Shown here: piece after piece, positions 11,588-24,465 of the stretch
Numbering within the stretch: position 1 is the first letter of the stretch
Layout of the letters: each line of letters begins with the position of its first letter
Origin: Climacteris rufus
Lineage: Eukaryota; Chordata; Aves; Passeriformes; Climacteridae
Direction of reading: 5' to 3'
Length of the DNA: 64,000 nt
NCBI GenBank assembly: GCA_013398175.1
Contig: VZRZ01004224.1
Span: 201,458-265,457, forward strand
Made by a program: the position numbers and the translations under genes
Notes under the pieces: model-generated
The model's input: only the letters and a program-made list of their open reading frames with translations
What the model was told of the DNA's origin: nothing
The model's database searches: none

Positions 11588-14437
11588 CAGAGATATAAAT
11601 TAATTTAAAAGTTCCCTTATTGCTGTTTTCCTTGTGACACAGTGTTGCTCTCTGTCTTTATCAGTGATTAAAACTGCAACAAGCCCCATGAATTGCCAGC
11701 AATTCTGTATCATTTGTGTCACCACTGATAGGAAAGAAGAATAGCTTTTAGAAAAACTATTTTTATTACAGATGTGTAGACATGAATTTATATCTTCAAT
11801 CATGCTTCCGAGAGAGCATCTGTGAAAGTGAGATAGTTAGCTGGATGAAAGAGCTGGCAGGAGGAGTAAAACATAGTGGGGGGACTGCAGGAGGGGATAA
11901 CACCTGGAAATAGCTATTGGGAGAAGTGAAGCTGGAGAAGGTATGCAGCCATTATACCTCACCAATCCCTGAGCAGCTGCTGGCTTCTTGCCTGTTTTTT
12001 GTTTTCATTTTGTTTTGGCATTTCCTGGTGTATTTATCTCCACCCTTATTTGCAACAGGCCATTTTTATAAGGTTCAGAAGTGAGCGAGTGCTTTTTCCA
12101 GCTCTTTGTTCTCCATGCCTGCTGGAACATCTGTATGCACACTTTTCCTGTCTAAAGATAGTTTGCGCTAGTGTGCCCAAAATACAACTTCAGGCCTGGG
12201 TTTGTTGTTGTCTTAGTAAGCATAAAAATATGTTCTAATATTATGTCACTCCAGTTATGTGTTTCAGCAGCTGCAGTCTATCTGTGTCCAGTTTGTTGGG
12301 AATGGTCTTGCTTCCTGGGATTTATTTTTCCATAGCTGGAGTCCTGGGTTGCTTAGTTTGACCAAGGCTGTGCGTTGCAGTCTTTCTGTGAGGATGATCA
12401 TTCTTGCCCAGTAGGATAATTCCAGCAGGGTTTTCTGCTGGAATGACATGACCTCCTTTGACTGACCTCGTGCTCTGCCAGCAATGCTGTTTGAACATCA
12501 TGCCTTCCCACCCCCACTGCTTCCCCCTGTCCCTGCAGGCCTTGTGCAAAAAAAAATTCCCTCTTTCTGCAGTGCCGTAGCCATGTTGGGTATTTCTGCC
12601 TTTGCTTCTCAAATTTTCTGGCTTGACCTCTCCCTCTCCCTCCATCCAACATGGTTGCAGTACACTAATCCATTCTGTGGATATCTATGTTCCTGTTATG
12701 TGCATTGAAAATGTGGGATTTACTTATTGTGGACCTTACTTCATTTTTATTTTTATTTTGTTATATTTAGTTTAATGCAATGTAACGTGTGCTGTGTGGT
12801 CACACACTTGTCATGCATTCCCAGATAGGAGTCTGGGGTCGGAGCTTTGTGCAGCCCCAAAATCCAGGGAAAGGAAACTGCTAAATGGTACAGTGTGTAT
12901 CAGACACACTTCTGGGTTGGCTGGTGTTCAGAAAGCTGAGAAACTCTCAGATGTTTCAGAGGAGGCTATTGGCAAAGGTAAAGAGGGGCAGAGAAGTGAC
13001 CAGGATCAGCAAGTGTTAGATGTTCAGGTATTCATAAGAGGATATCACAGTCCGTGTATTTGTGTGGAGATGTTAATTTTTGCTGATAAATGACAAACTA
13101 CGTTAGATGCTTCTATACATAAAGCAAAAAAAGGGACGTGATAGTGCATAGTTGTAAGAGTTTTCATACTGCTTGTTAGTGTAACTTAGGAAATGTGAAG
13201 TGACCAAGTGAATTAATTATGTGGGTCATCTCAAGTGAGTGCCTGTAAAAAAAGGTTTTGCAGCTCATTGTCTATTCTCTTTCAAAGGCTTGTTTTATGG
13301 AAAGGGAAATTTTGAAACTTTGAAGATTATGATTTTTGTTGGTGATACTCATCTATTCTTGGAGTGGCAAAGGCAATCTCTCCTTCCTGCAGTAACCCAG
13401 CGCACTTGGGATGAAGGAAGGTGAAGGTGTCAGGGCTTCCTCAGCAGAGCAGGCGGGTGTCCCTTCACCACTGCTGGCTGGCTGGATACAGGGGAAAGAA
13501 GCAAGAAACCATACAGCTGGCATCCTGCTTACAACTCTTAGTGTCTGCCAAAATTGGTTTAAAATAGCTGTTACTCAGAGAGCAATATTACAGATTTGTG
13601 TTTGAGCTATTTGGACTTCTCACAAGGGTTGAAAAACAAGATGCCAAAGAGTGCAGCTTGCTGGTTTTTTAATACAGATTTTCACATTGGGAAGTTTTTG
13701 TCACAGAAATTTCTATTTCAAGATCTGGGATATGAGACATTCACTGTAAAGCGTGCTGTTGTTGCAGGGCTGAGTATCTGCCCTTCTTTGGCATTTGGGT
13801 TATCCTCATTTATGCTGCAGAGATGCCCAGAGGCTGAGCGAGTCAGGGCCTCGCTGCACTGTGTGCTGGTTGATGGCAGGGTGGCAATCCCTGCCCCAGG
13901 AGCCAGCAGCCTGAGTCAGTGGCTTCAGATGGCCACTTCCACAAGCTGCTTGGGAGCCTTGGCTGCCAGGCCAGAGCTTAGGGATAGAAAACAGGGATAA
14001 TTCAGGTAAGGCAGCCAAATGTGCATTTTAAATGCAGTTTACAGTCAGGACATTGGTAGTGCCTTCTTTGTCTGAGTCAGCAGATAGAAACACACAGCTC
14101 GTTGTCAGTGACTAGCCTTATATATTTCAAAGCCTTATAAGCCCTGACCTACTGTTTGATCTCTGCCAACACCAGTTCCCACAGGAGCACAGGACCAGTG
14201 TGAGAACAATTGTTAGAAACAGGGATGCCAGTTAGAGAGATGTATATTCTCCTTCGCAATGGGAAATGTCTCTGCCATGTTCTTCTTCCCTGTGCTCTGT
14301 GTTCAGCATCCCTGGGTGAAGGACAGGGAGTGATGTCCATGGATTCAAAAGGGAGGTTGAGCTGTACTGGTGAAATGCTGGGAAACATTTTCATGTTTGT
14401 AGTATGCCTTAGTGTGAGGCATGTGCAGGTTGGAAGA
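11588..14437. other. Single-copy non-coding DNA
   Basis: No gene was recognised. A 134-codon + frame at 13596-14000 and a 107-codon minus frame at 12322-12645 have no recognisable domain, signal peptide or supporting splice signals, and I treat them as chance. A region near 12940-13020 vaguely resembles a reversed MIR-type SINE, too weakly to call. Confidence 0.55.
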
Positions 14438-14545
14438 GAGTCAGAGAATTGTTTACGTTGGAAAAGGCCTTTAAGATGTTCGAGTCCAACTTTTAGCCCA
14501 GCACTGCCAAGTCCACCACTACGTTGGACAAAAATGCACCACTGG
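14438..14545 (-). mobile_element. CR1 LINE fragment, 3' end
   Basis: The + strand shows the reverse complement of an avian CR1 3' end. A degraded copy of the terminal ATTCTATG-type repeat is followed by GTTGGAAAAGGCCTTTAAGA, then TCGAGTCCAAC and CACTGCCAAGTCCACCACTA. About 100 bp remain. It lies inside the longest open frame of the window (186 codons, 14210-14770), which shows that the frame is not a gene. Confidence 0.85.
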
Positions 14546-17500
14546 GTGGTATTTGTGTGTTGTATAGGAGGGTGCAGGGTGGCTTCTGTAGCACATGGTC
14601 TCAACCATTGGTATGATTCAGTTGTGCCATTGTCACCTAGGACAGGTCTGCAGTTCTTGGGAACTGGGGCAGATCAAGCCTTATCCCCCACCTCCCCTCA
14701 CCAGGCAGCGTGTGTGCTGTACACAGCACCAGTGTGGGAACACGCTGAAGGGAAACTTCATTATGTTTGACAGTGCCTTTTTAGCTGTAGTACTGCCACA
14801 ATTGGCATGACAGCAGTGAATCCCAAAATTGGTTGATTGCCGAGAGAGCCTGTGAAGACAGACATGAGGGATGAAAAGAATGAAATACTTAATTAATAGA
14901 TTTATACTCCCTATTTCTTGGAGCATGACTATTTTTCCCCTCTCCTGTTTTGTTTACTTTAAGGTGCCATATGTTCCACTTGAAACTGTATAGAAATTTG
15001 CTAAAGGAACCTGCACATCGGGGTTAAGAGCGTTCTTAACTAGGTGATCTGCTAGTTGAATATTGGACCTTTTAAATACGAAAATGTTTTGAGCTACCAA
15101 CATAAAGAGGTTATTTGGCCGATATTTTGTACATTAATGATAGCACCTGTACAACTGTGTAGTTCCTCTTGATCCTAAGGGACTAAAGCTTCAGCTTTTC
15201 ATGGCAGAAGTTCTCTCCTGTTTTCATGTATTCCTGATAAAATTTTTCATTAGAATTCTAGTTGCGAATATCAACATTTCTTTGGTGTCTCCTTCTGTTA
15301 GTTCCTTGCTTCCCACATGCTGTTCTATGTGAAAGTCTTTGTGAATTGCTTAAAGAAGTAAAATCCTTCATGGTAATGGAGATGCTAACATGCATGACAG
15401 TTCTTATCCATCCAAAAATGGCAGCAGTTGACTTGTAGTTTTTCATATAAACGGATTTTTCACTCAGAAAAGTTTTCACTTAGAGAAGGTAGCTATTAAT
15501 TACTTATCTATCCATGTTTCAATATGCCACCGTCTTGTTAAATAGCTCCCTTGTCTATTTCTTTCTGAAACTATAAAGCACCCTTTTCTGCAGAACAAGC
15601 TCGATGACATCTTGACACTTCCCTAATGTTTTCAGATCCTGGTGGGTTTGAGTGAATTACTGGATTTATTTGAACTTCAGATTCAGGGCTTGTAAATATG
15701 CACAGATGTAAGCTAAAAAAGGTTGACAAAAATGCATTTGCAGTTGCAAATACTAGGTTTGGCATAGTTATCTTTGGCAACATGAGCCTAATCAAGTCCA
15801 GGAACTCAAGTGATCATAAATCTGTTGTGATACTGATAGTCGTCTTGTATTACAGTAGTCAGGACTACCTCCTCTATTATTAGATTAGACCCTGGGGAAA
15901 TGCAAAGGAAAGTGTGAGTCTCACCCACGATGTTTTGGTACTAAGCAAGCCAAGCACTTGGAGAAGATCCTTATCTTTGTTTAGCAGATGGAGAGTGAGG
16001 TGAGTGTATGAGACCAAGTTGCTGAAGCAGTTTTGTCTTCCAAATGTTAATCCAGGGCCTTAGAGTGGAATGGCCCTGCTTTCAGGGATCAGTACATTGC
16101 TGTCCTGTTTCCAAACCCTGCAGTGCTACTATCCATGACAGACCTGGGAACAGGAGTCCACCCAAGCAATGAAGCTTTCAATGGATTTAATTGTTAAGAA
16201 TGATTTCAAGAGCTGATTTCTGATATTTTGGTGGTCCAGGTATTTGAAACATGTGTGAAAAACCCTCCACCATGGATTTATTTTATTGAAAAGGTTTGTG
16301 TAGTGACATTAGAGCTATGTGCATGTAGTTAGCCAATAAGCAAAGAGAGCAAGTAGGTGGCACTTCTTTTGCTACTTCACTTTCTGAGGACAATGCTTTA
16401 GTTCGAGGGCTCCTAGTATGCCATCATCTCCTGGTGAGCACTGTCAGCTGGCTCTGTGCAGTGAATGATTGGATTGGTAGGTGTTTAGTTCATAAGTTTC
16501 ACCTACTCATCTTGTTTTCTATTAATAACTTTATGTTTTAATCTTGTAAGTATATTGTGCCATGCATCTGTCTATTTGGGGAGTTAATCTGGTGGTGGTA
16601 GGCATCTATTTCAGGACCAGCCTAGACAAAGCACAGTCTGTTTGAGTGCTGGCCTCCCCTATTGTGTGTAGCGGGTTAAATCACCAGTATTAGTGTAGTG
16701 CAGGAGTTCAAAAAGGAAAGATGTTATTTGCAGCGTCAACTCATTAAAAATACTCTGTACAGATTTTTCCAAAAGAATAAGCAGCACAAGCACACTGGGC
16801 TTAGTGCCAGGGTATGTAATAGCCTTGCACAGCACCAGTTGAAGCTCCGAGTCGAATAAAAGGCAGCTTTTTCTGTGTTTGTTAAGTATTTCTTTAAAAA
16901 AATAAAAAAGGTTTGTGTACAGAAGTAGCAAATCAATTCAATCCTATCAGAAAGTAGGTCAGTGACTGACCTCCCGATAGCATGAGGCAGCAGTTTCAAG
17001 CAGAAGTGACAGCTCAGCAGCATGGACCCTCCATGTCTCCAGGAAACTTGTTTTGACAAATGTAAACACATTATATCCTGTATTCCTCTTGCTTATTTAT
17101 TTTTTTTTCTGCTGCATTACAAACCACAAGCTGTCACTCTCCATCCCCTTTCTTCACCCTTTCTGGTCCCCAAAGGGAAATGCCTTGTAACTTTGCTAAT
17201 AATTTTTGCAGGGCTGCATAATGAGTAAGGCATTCCAGCAGGCTTGGTGTTTTTTTATGACACACAAAGTTGAGCCCTGTAAACCAGACTTGACTAAAAT
17301 CCAAACCAAAGTCTTTCCAATGGTGAGGGAAGTCAGTGGGAAGACAGGGACTGGATTCATTTAGGATCCTTCTGTCCTAATCTTGCTTTTCTTTGTGCTG
17401 AATGAAATTTTTGCATATACCCACATGCCTCTTCAGTGTTTATATTGCCAGTGTTGGCGTCCACGTTGCTGAACAGGCAGTAGTTGGAACATTCTCACTG

Positions 17501-18715
17501 CAGCCCAGCAACTGCTGAAACTGGGATGCTTTTGTAATTTCGGGTGAAGTAGCAAAGTGCATATAAATGGGGTGGTGGCTCCTTGAACACTCCATAAAGA
17601 ATAATTGCCTCAGAAGACGTGGGAATATGTTCATCTTTTCATTAAGTTGTCATTATCAGCAGGTGCTAAAGGTGGATTGTACACTACTAGTGAACTACTT
17701 TGGTACTTTTCCTGCAGTGATTTCTCCTGTGGAAATCACTATGGATCAAAAGGTCAAGTAAGGTTTCCAGCAGTCTACTCCTGATTTGTAACCAGGTATC
17801 ATGTGGAAAAGATAGAGAAGGATTTCTGAATGTATTAACCAACATGCCTCAATTTAAACCTTTTTGCTAAAGAGCTCATAAAACTTGACATGATTTTCTT
17901 CATTACCTAGTTAACTTTCTGGCCTGAGGTGGCTCAAAAACATCCAGAGAATCCTATGGTTATTTATACAGATGCTGTACAAAGAATGATTTTTGCCATA
18001 TGACAGATAAACCTTCAGAGCCCTTCAGCTGTACATTGCCATTTAACTGATTTTTTAAGTTAATTTGCTTAGAAGTATTACACTACAGTAAAAGCTGGAT
18101 GACGTTGTCTCAACTAGATGTAGAGATTTGATTTGGGAGGATGGGAATATGTTTTTTAAAAACAAAATGCTTCTGGCTTTAGTAAAGGTTTGATCTGAGT
18201 AGATCCAAATCAAGCAAAAAGTCAGATTGATTTATATAACAAAACTGGCTATGAGAAGCTGTGAAATAAGAAAGTCCTGTTTCAATGAATTACATGTTTC
18301 TGTGCTAATGCCATAGATAATGTTGGCATTGATTGTTACATACCATGCAGTGGGTGTCATGCTAAGAAAGTAGTGAAAAATATACTAGTGTATACAGTTA
18401 AAAAAAAAAAAGGCAAAGGAGAGGAATGCCTATGTGCATGTGTGTGAGTACGCTTGTGGGAGGGGGGTAGGCAGTTCCCAACCTGCCTCCTGAGGGATCC
18501 TTGCACTTCGTTTCTGATGGAGCAGCAAAGAGGGACACGGATGCTGGCTTTCAAGTCATTACACTCTTCACAGGGCCACCAAGTTTTCTCTGCTTGAAAG
18601 TGCTGGAAGTGCAAGGTGTGTTCCAGGCAGGTGAGGGCAAAGACCTAATGCCTTTTCCCACTGTTTCACGCTTACAGAGTTATTGCTTCTCTTTGCTCCT
18701 TCCTGCACTGGGGGT
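14546..18715. other. Single-copy non-coding DNA
   Basis: No gene or repeat was recognised. The region is AT-rich with short open frames, the longest being 111 codons on the minus strand at 16736-17071 with no recognisable motif. A run of 12 A residues lies near 18401. Confidence 0.55.
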
Positions 18716-18876
18716 AGAGAATCAGAAAGGGAACAGCATTTTTAGACCCCTAAGATCATCGAGTCCAACCATTAACCTAGGACTGCCAAGTCCACCCCTA
18801 AACCACGTCCCTAAGTGCCACATCTTCACATCTTTTAAATACCTCCAGTATTCCAATACTGAATTCCTTTCAGTTC
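18716..18876 (-). mobile_element. CR1 LINE fragment, 3' end with internal deletion
   Basis: Reading + gives the CR1 3'-end landmarks in reverse complement: AAGATCATCGAGTCCAACC, then ACTGCCAAGTCCACC, AACCACGTCCCTAAGTGCCA and TTTTAAATACCTCCAG. Comparison with the longer copy at 24466 suggests a few dozen bases are missing after 18848, because the text jumps to the TTCCAAT...CCTTTCAG part of the family. It belongs to the same subfamily type as the copies at 14438 and 24466. Confidence 0.85.
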
Positions 18877-21800
18877 AAGGCAATTTGAGCATCTCTTAAA
18901 GTTTAAGAACTGGAACCACTTTTGAAGTGCCCCCACACACAGAAGTGGAGAGCTGGGAGGTTTCCTCCCACCCGCAGATGCTCACAGGAGGCCCTGCCAG
19001 GCTAGCCAGTTAAGCTGCTTCCCTGTTGCTTGTGGATGGCAGAGCTTTGTGTGACAGAGGTGATGTGGTGACCTTTGCAGCAAAGTGAAGAGGGGCATAG
19101 AGCAGGGACTGGAGGATTGCCCATGGTGTAGGCAGTCACTGATGCTGCTTGCTTTTAGGCTAGAGTCCTGTCTCACTGGTTGGAAAAGCAGTTCCCGTGA
19201 AATAAGAAAGCTGCAATCCTCCTTTTTAATTTCTAGCCAGGAGAGTTTGTTTCACCACCTGCATCTTATGAAAGCAGTGACTACCTAGTGCATATTTGGT
19301 ATATATATTCAATACATTAATTTACCCCTTCATTTGTGTGCATGCATCATCAAGGGGCACGACAGCTACATATGTTCCCTTTTTGCTAGGATGAATGTCA
19401 TGTATATGGCTTTCTTCTGATGCCCTACAGATAGCAGTGCTAAGGAATGTGGCTGCAGGATCAGCCAAGACTGCCATCCTCCCTACAATGAAACCTGGAG
19501 GGCAGAGCAGGGCCACAGGAGATCCTGGGTCTGCAGTTCCCCAATGCTGAACCTTCCTGCACTGGCCCCATGTTAGAGCAAGCTCAAACTCATGCAAGGG
19601 ACTTGGCAAGAATGGCTTTTCTGCTTGTGGGTGGTTTCTTCACACTTACAAGTTGGATCTGCCAGGATAAAACTTGTCATAAGTAAACAGATACTTTGTC
19701 TCAAAAAAAAAAAAAAATAAATCCCCCAAATAAGAAAACAAAACCAACAAAAAGACCCTATAAGAAAACACCAGGTCACACTTTTTTCTTCATAGTATTC
19801 TTAACTGGTTTAGTGGGGATATATTGGGCTTTTTCCATCAGAAAGTAAGAACTCAGGGAGTTTAAGTTACTTATGTTACTTCTATACAGCAAAGAAGTAA
19901 AAATGCACAGAAGAGATAATATTTTGACAATTGAGATAACTTACAGTAAAACTTGAGATTTTATTAGTTTTCTCCCAAGGTGGAGGAGAATTATTGTTAC
20001 CTTCTAGGTAACTCGACAGCTGAAGTTTCTGACTTAATAGAGGAATTGTTTTTATTTAAACCCAGTTGACTCTTGGACTTAATCCAGTGAAATAATGCAT
20101 TTCATGTGATGCACTGAAAATATATACAAATTTTTCTTACTTTGGGGAAAGTAAGCACCATGAGTGCTTTTCTGAATGTACACAATCTGCACTAATTAAG
20201 CATGGATGATTTAATTTCAGTCAACAGTACAAGGTAACGTCCATCTTGACTGTAACAGCGTAAAAGTCCTTTGCTTTCCTTAGATCTGAGACAATGTCAT
20301 TTGTCAGAGTAACATCTCGGATAATGAAGAAATTCTGTACAGGGTGTGTGAGGTGTGAGCAGATGAGGAGTCTGTATGAAATTTCATCCCTCCTTAATGT
20401 TTTGCAGCAGCTCTTTTTGGTAAATGTAACTTGTGAATTTTGTGGAGAAATTAGGTGGGTCACTCGTGCACTCATGCAGTCACAGGGCGGGTTCTACAAA
20501 GGTAAAACATTGCCTCCTTTCAGGACTTTGGAACCACTCAAAGCATCTCTACTTTGTACAAGTGTTAAGGGGGGAAAAAAGAGAAAGTTAATTCCTTGTA
20601 TTGCCAAGCTAATTTCCTGAATGAATTTGCTCTTCATCCTTGTGTGCTCTGTGCTCTAGATTTGGTGATCTTAGGGAGAGCTACTGGAGCACTGGATGTC
20701 CAGGTTATTGGTGCACAATGTAAAGCAGCAGCTTTTAAGTGCTCGATTTGGCAAGTGCTGTGAGTGCTCATCTTGCTTGCCTTTGTTTCTTTACCTGGAT
20801 TTAGGCTAGTTTGGGGCTAATGTTTTAAGTTTGTGTCACCACTGAAACACTGCTCGTGTCAGCTGGCAACACCTTTGTGTCCATTACTGATTCCAGAGGA
20901 TAAATTAGATAGATTATTTATCCTGTCCTAAGGAAGAAGAGAAGGACTTAAAATTTAAGAGCTGCCACTGGTGGGCATGAGTGCTGACTAATACTTACTA
21001 TCTTGAGTACACAGAAATCAATTTGGACCTTGTCTGATGAATGCCACTGTTGGAGGGTTTTTTTCCATATAGAGCTACGTATGAGAATAGAGAAATAAAT
21101 GCGTTCACTTAAGATAACATTGTGTGACAGCTGAGAACAATTAAAACTCTTACTTGTAGCTATATTTTTTTTTCCTTCCTTTCTACAGCAGGAGGGTGGT
21201 GTCTGCAGCTTTGGGGAGTTGATACAAGCTATTTGTCACTGCTGTGGTCTTATCTTCATGCAAGGTTATTTATTTTACAACCTTTTCTTCTAGTTTTGCA
21301 CAACACACAGATCTTGGTAGATGGGAAAGGATTTTTTTTTTTCTTACTAAAGTCTTTTTGGCAATAAACACATGCCTAACTGTAAGAGAAAAAACTTTCA
21401 CAACCAGGCTTGTTTTGTGAAGCCCAAACATTTGTGAAGCTTACAAACCCTCAAACTTTGCATAATGTGCCCATCCCTGGTCTCAAACATGAAGTGGCAG
21501 AAGAGGGAAGTGTTACTTTTTTTAACCAACAACTTATGACTGTGTCAACACATGACAATTTGTCAAAGCTTGCTGTAGCGGTACTGTAAATTAATTTTTA
21601 GCATCAGTTAGGAGTGGTAAACACTTTGTGCAGTGTGAACAGCTCCTAGTACAGTGCGAGTTGTCAGCAGCTTGTGAGCTACCCTAAAATAAAATAAAAA
21701 AATCCTGAAGGAGGCAAAGATGCAAGCTCGTTTACTAGTACAAAATGGATCTGAGTCTGCAAAAATTCAAAATGTGGTGGTATGTTTCTTCTCCTTCATA

Positions 21801-22799
21801 CCAGTCAGCTCAACCTTTAAAACTCATTTTTCCATTAATAGTAACCACCTGCAGAACTGGGAAATCACAACTCTCCATTCTGTGCCCCAAGCAGTGCCTG
21901 ATAGCAAACAGCTTTCTCAGGCTCATGGCTCGGTGAAGTAGAGCCCTCTCTTTGCTCTTCAGTTTTGCCTTTGCTTGTTTGCTTTAAAAGCAGAATGTGT
22001 CCTGCAAATGCAAGTATGCTCCTTTGCTGTCTCGAATCAACCACATAAAATGCCTGGAAAAAATTAATATGGCAGCCCAAAAAGAAATTATGTGGGCTGG
22101 GTGTTCTCTCCTCCTCACCTGTCCCCTTGCTGTCTCCCCTTCCCTATCCCAGCTGCTGTGGTGGAGCTGGCAGTCATGGTTTGTACTATAGGGGTTGACA
22201 TGATGGAATAAAATTATTTGGTAGGAAAAGACAGGGAATATGTATTGTAGAAAACAACTTCTCAGATACAAACCTATTTTAACCTGTCACTTTAGCAGAA
22301 CAAGCAGTAATAACCTCCCAACCTAACAATGACTGTTAAGTTGAATGTTAATTCGCTCAGTCGTTGAATTGCTAACATGTCTACAATTTACAAGTGAACA
22401 CCCACTCAAGAGAGAGAAAATAGAAGTTGGTGCCTGGAATTCCTGGCCTTACTGAAATCACCTACATTTTTTTGGCACTAATTCATCTTGCGTTTCCTGC
22501 AAATGTTTTAAGTAGAACTAGATGAGAAAAACAGCTGCTTGCATTTGTTTGCTGCTTTGATGCACTTGGTGCAGGGCTCTTTTCTCAGGCACAGTCACTC
22601 TTGGCTTACACACCCTAGGCTGGCTTTGGCTGTGCCCTGGGGCTTGTTCCTGTGAGCAGGCAGCACATGTGAAGCTTGGCACGGGAACTTTGTTGAGACC
22701 TACTGAAGCTAGTTTTAACCTGGTTATGGTTTCAGAGAGAAAGATGACTTTATTTGTGTATTTGCTCACAAAAAATTTTGGTTATCTCTCCTTTTCTAG
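18877..22799. other. Single-copy non-coding DNA with an A-rich tract
   Basis: No gene was recognised. A run of 15 A residues begins at 19703 and is followed by A-rich sequence up to about 19770. This could be a retroposed poly(A) tail, but I find no retrogene next to it. A 108-codon + frame at 20294-20620 and similar ones have no recognisable family. Confidence 0.5.
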
Positions 22800-22904
22800 A
22801 TATAACTGTAGGTGCTGCCTGTATGAAAGAGCTGAGCCACACCATCCAGTAAACTGTCTCGAGCAGCAGTGGGCTTGCTTGGAAATCACTTCCAGAATTG
22901 CATT
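22800..22904 (+). other. Candidate 105-bp exon with consensus splice sites
   Basis: A pyrimidine-rich tract ends in TTTTCTAG at 22799. It is followed by 105 bp and then by a strong donor, GTAAGTAAGT, at 22905. The segment is open in one frame (one base, 34 codons, two bases), so it would be a phase-symmetrical exon that can be skipped without a frameshift. The encoded peptide is Cys-rich (NCRCC near the start, a later NCLEQ) and I do not recognise it. No neighbouring exon could be tied to it, so it may equally be a non-coding exon or a chance pair of sites. Confidence 0.22.
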
Positions 22905-23460
22905 GTAAGTAAGTGTTTTTACAAAAGCATCATCAAATGGTTTATTCCATTTTGGGGTGGTTTTGAGATGTTTTGGTTGTTTCTTATAATTTCCTAGTTT
23001 ACTCTTAAAATATAGTAGACACTAGCAATGCATGTGGGAACTTGAGCACTCCCATGTCTGTGCGCAGCATAAAGCTAAAGCCCTTTAAAGGCTTTTTGTT
23101 GTCTTGCTCTAGAACTCCCCAGCATAGTACCTGAACACTTCTGAGAACAGGCAGCTGCATAGAAGCCTAGAAAGGAATTTGGCCAAGTACATATTTATTT
23201 TGTCATTAACTCTATGACATACATGTTTTTTGAGTATTCATCCCAGCGTGCACTTCAGCATTTTAGCTATGCTGGCGTAGCCCTGCCAGAGCAAATGCTT
23301 TGTGGAGATTTTCATAAACTGTGATCTGCCTAACTTGGTTTGAAATTGCCCTGTCTGATCCAAAAAGAGCACTTCTTTGTCCCTTTGGCCATGTAGGGGA
23401 TATAGCTGGGGAACCTCAGTAGGCTGTGAATAGAGGTGAATTTGGTCAGCTGCATCTGTT
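22905..23460. other. Single-copy non-coding DNA
   Basis: Nothing recognisable lies between the candidate donor site and the next CR1 fragment. Confidence 0.5.
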
Positions 23461-23531
23461 TCTGTAATCGCGGAATCATAGAATATCCTGAGTTGGAAGG
23501 GACCCCTAAGAATTATTGAGAACATCCTAGT
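23461..23531 (-). mobile_element. Short CR1 3'-end fragment
   Basis: GGAATCATAGAATATCCTGA followed by GTTGGAAGGGACCCCTAAGA is the reversed 3' terminus of an avian CR1. Only about 70 bp remain before similarity is lost. The wording ATATCCTGAGTTGGAAGGG differs from the AAAAGACCTTTAAGATC type of the other copies and marks a different subfamily. Confidence 0.85.
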
Positions 23532-24465
23532 GATGAGTGAGTCTCAATGAAAAGGGCCTTATTTCAGGTTACAAGCCAACTGCATTTTATATGACGTTGA
23601 GAATGTGTTTGAGAAACTTTGAGATGTACACCAAGAAAACCTTATTATGCTATTTATACATAAATAGCATAATCCTTTTGAAAGCATAATCCATTCAGGG
23701 ATGTTTGTCACCTGAAACTTTATAACTTTTATTTCTTTTTATATTGCCTTCATTTTTCTGCTGCTGGAGGTTATGAAAAGTGTGATATGAGGAGTATTTA
23801 TGACATAAGTGTATTTCCCTTGAAATGGCCTCTGAAAACATGGTCACTTGAGAGAGCAGTGTGGGAGAGTTGGTGACTTAGGGTTCAAATCACAGGCTGC
23901 TCACAGTCCTCAGCACCTTGCAGAATATTCTCTAAAGGTGACGTTTGCTGTACATATACTAGGTTTAAAATATATGTATATATTTGTTCTAATCTTATCA
24001 CCAAGTCCTTCAAATCCAGCAGTCGAGTCAGTTTTTTGCCATAGGTTTCTCTTTTGTGAATATTTACTCTGTACAATCAACTGATGCACCTGGATCACTC
24101 TCCAGGTGAGGTTGTGATGGACAGGAAGCTGTGGCTCACCTCTGCCTGCAGTTATCTGCCAGATACTGCTGCTATTTTGTCCTTGCTCTGTGCCTGCTGG
24201 GCCTGTGAGGTGCACAGCCCAGTTCTGCATGGGTGAAGTTGAATGATATGAAAAAGGGACCAGTTGCTGTCAGTGATGGGACATTTCAGCTGTGGCAAAT
24301 GGCCAGAGAACAAGTGAGGGAAAATTAGGACTTCAAAAGTCTAAATTTTAACAGTTTCCCAATTAGAAATTTAGAACAAGGCATAATGTTTGTTTTCAGC
24401 ATCATGCCTGTAAATGGTCCATCTGCCTCTGGCGCTTATGTCCTGACCTAAGCCACCATTGCTTT
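23532..24465. other. Single-copy non-coding DNA with a palindrome
   Basis: No gene was recognised. It contains the near-perfect inverted repeat at 23644-23673, listed separately. Confidence 0.5.
23644..23673. repeat. Near-perfect 30-bp palindrome
   Basis: Two 14-bp arms, ATTATGCTATTTAT and its exact reverse complement, are separated by only two bases. The arms contain no mismatch. Such a sequence can form a hairpin or cruciform. No function can be assigned from sequence alone. Confidence 0.9.

Noticed and set aside
12937..13020. Possible reversed MIR-type SINE
   Set aside because: Only scattered words agree with the family and the order is not convincing.
14210..14770. Longest open frame in the window (186 codons, +)
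   Set aside because: It runs through a CR1 fragment at 14438-14545 in an unrelated frame and has no recognisable domain.
18501..18899. 132-codon + open frame
   Set aside because: Its second half lies in the reversed CR1 fragment at 18716-18876, so it is not a host gene.
19703..19770. Poly(A)-like tract as the tail of a processed pseudogene
   Set aside because: No gene-like sequence or target-site duplication was found upstream.
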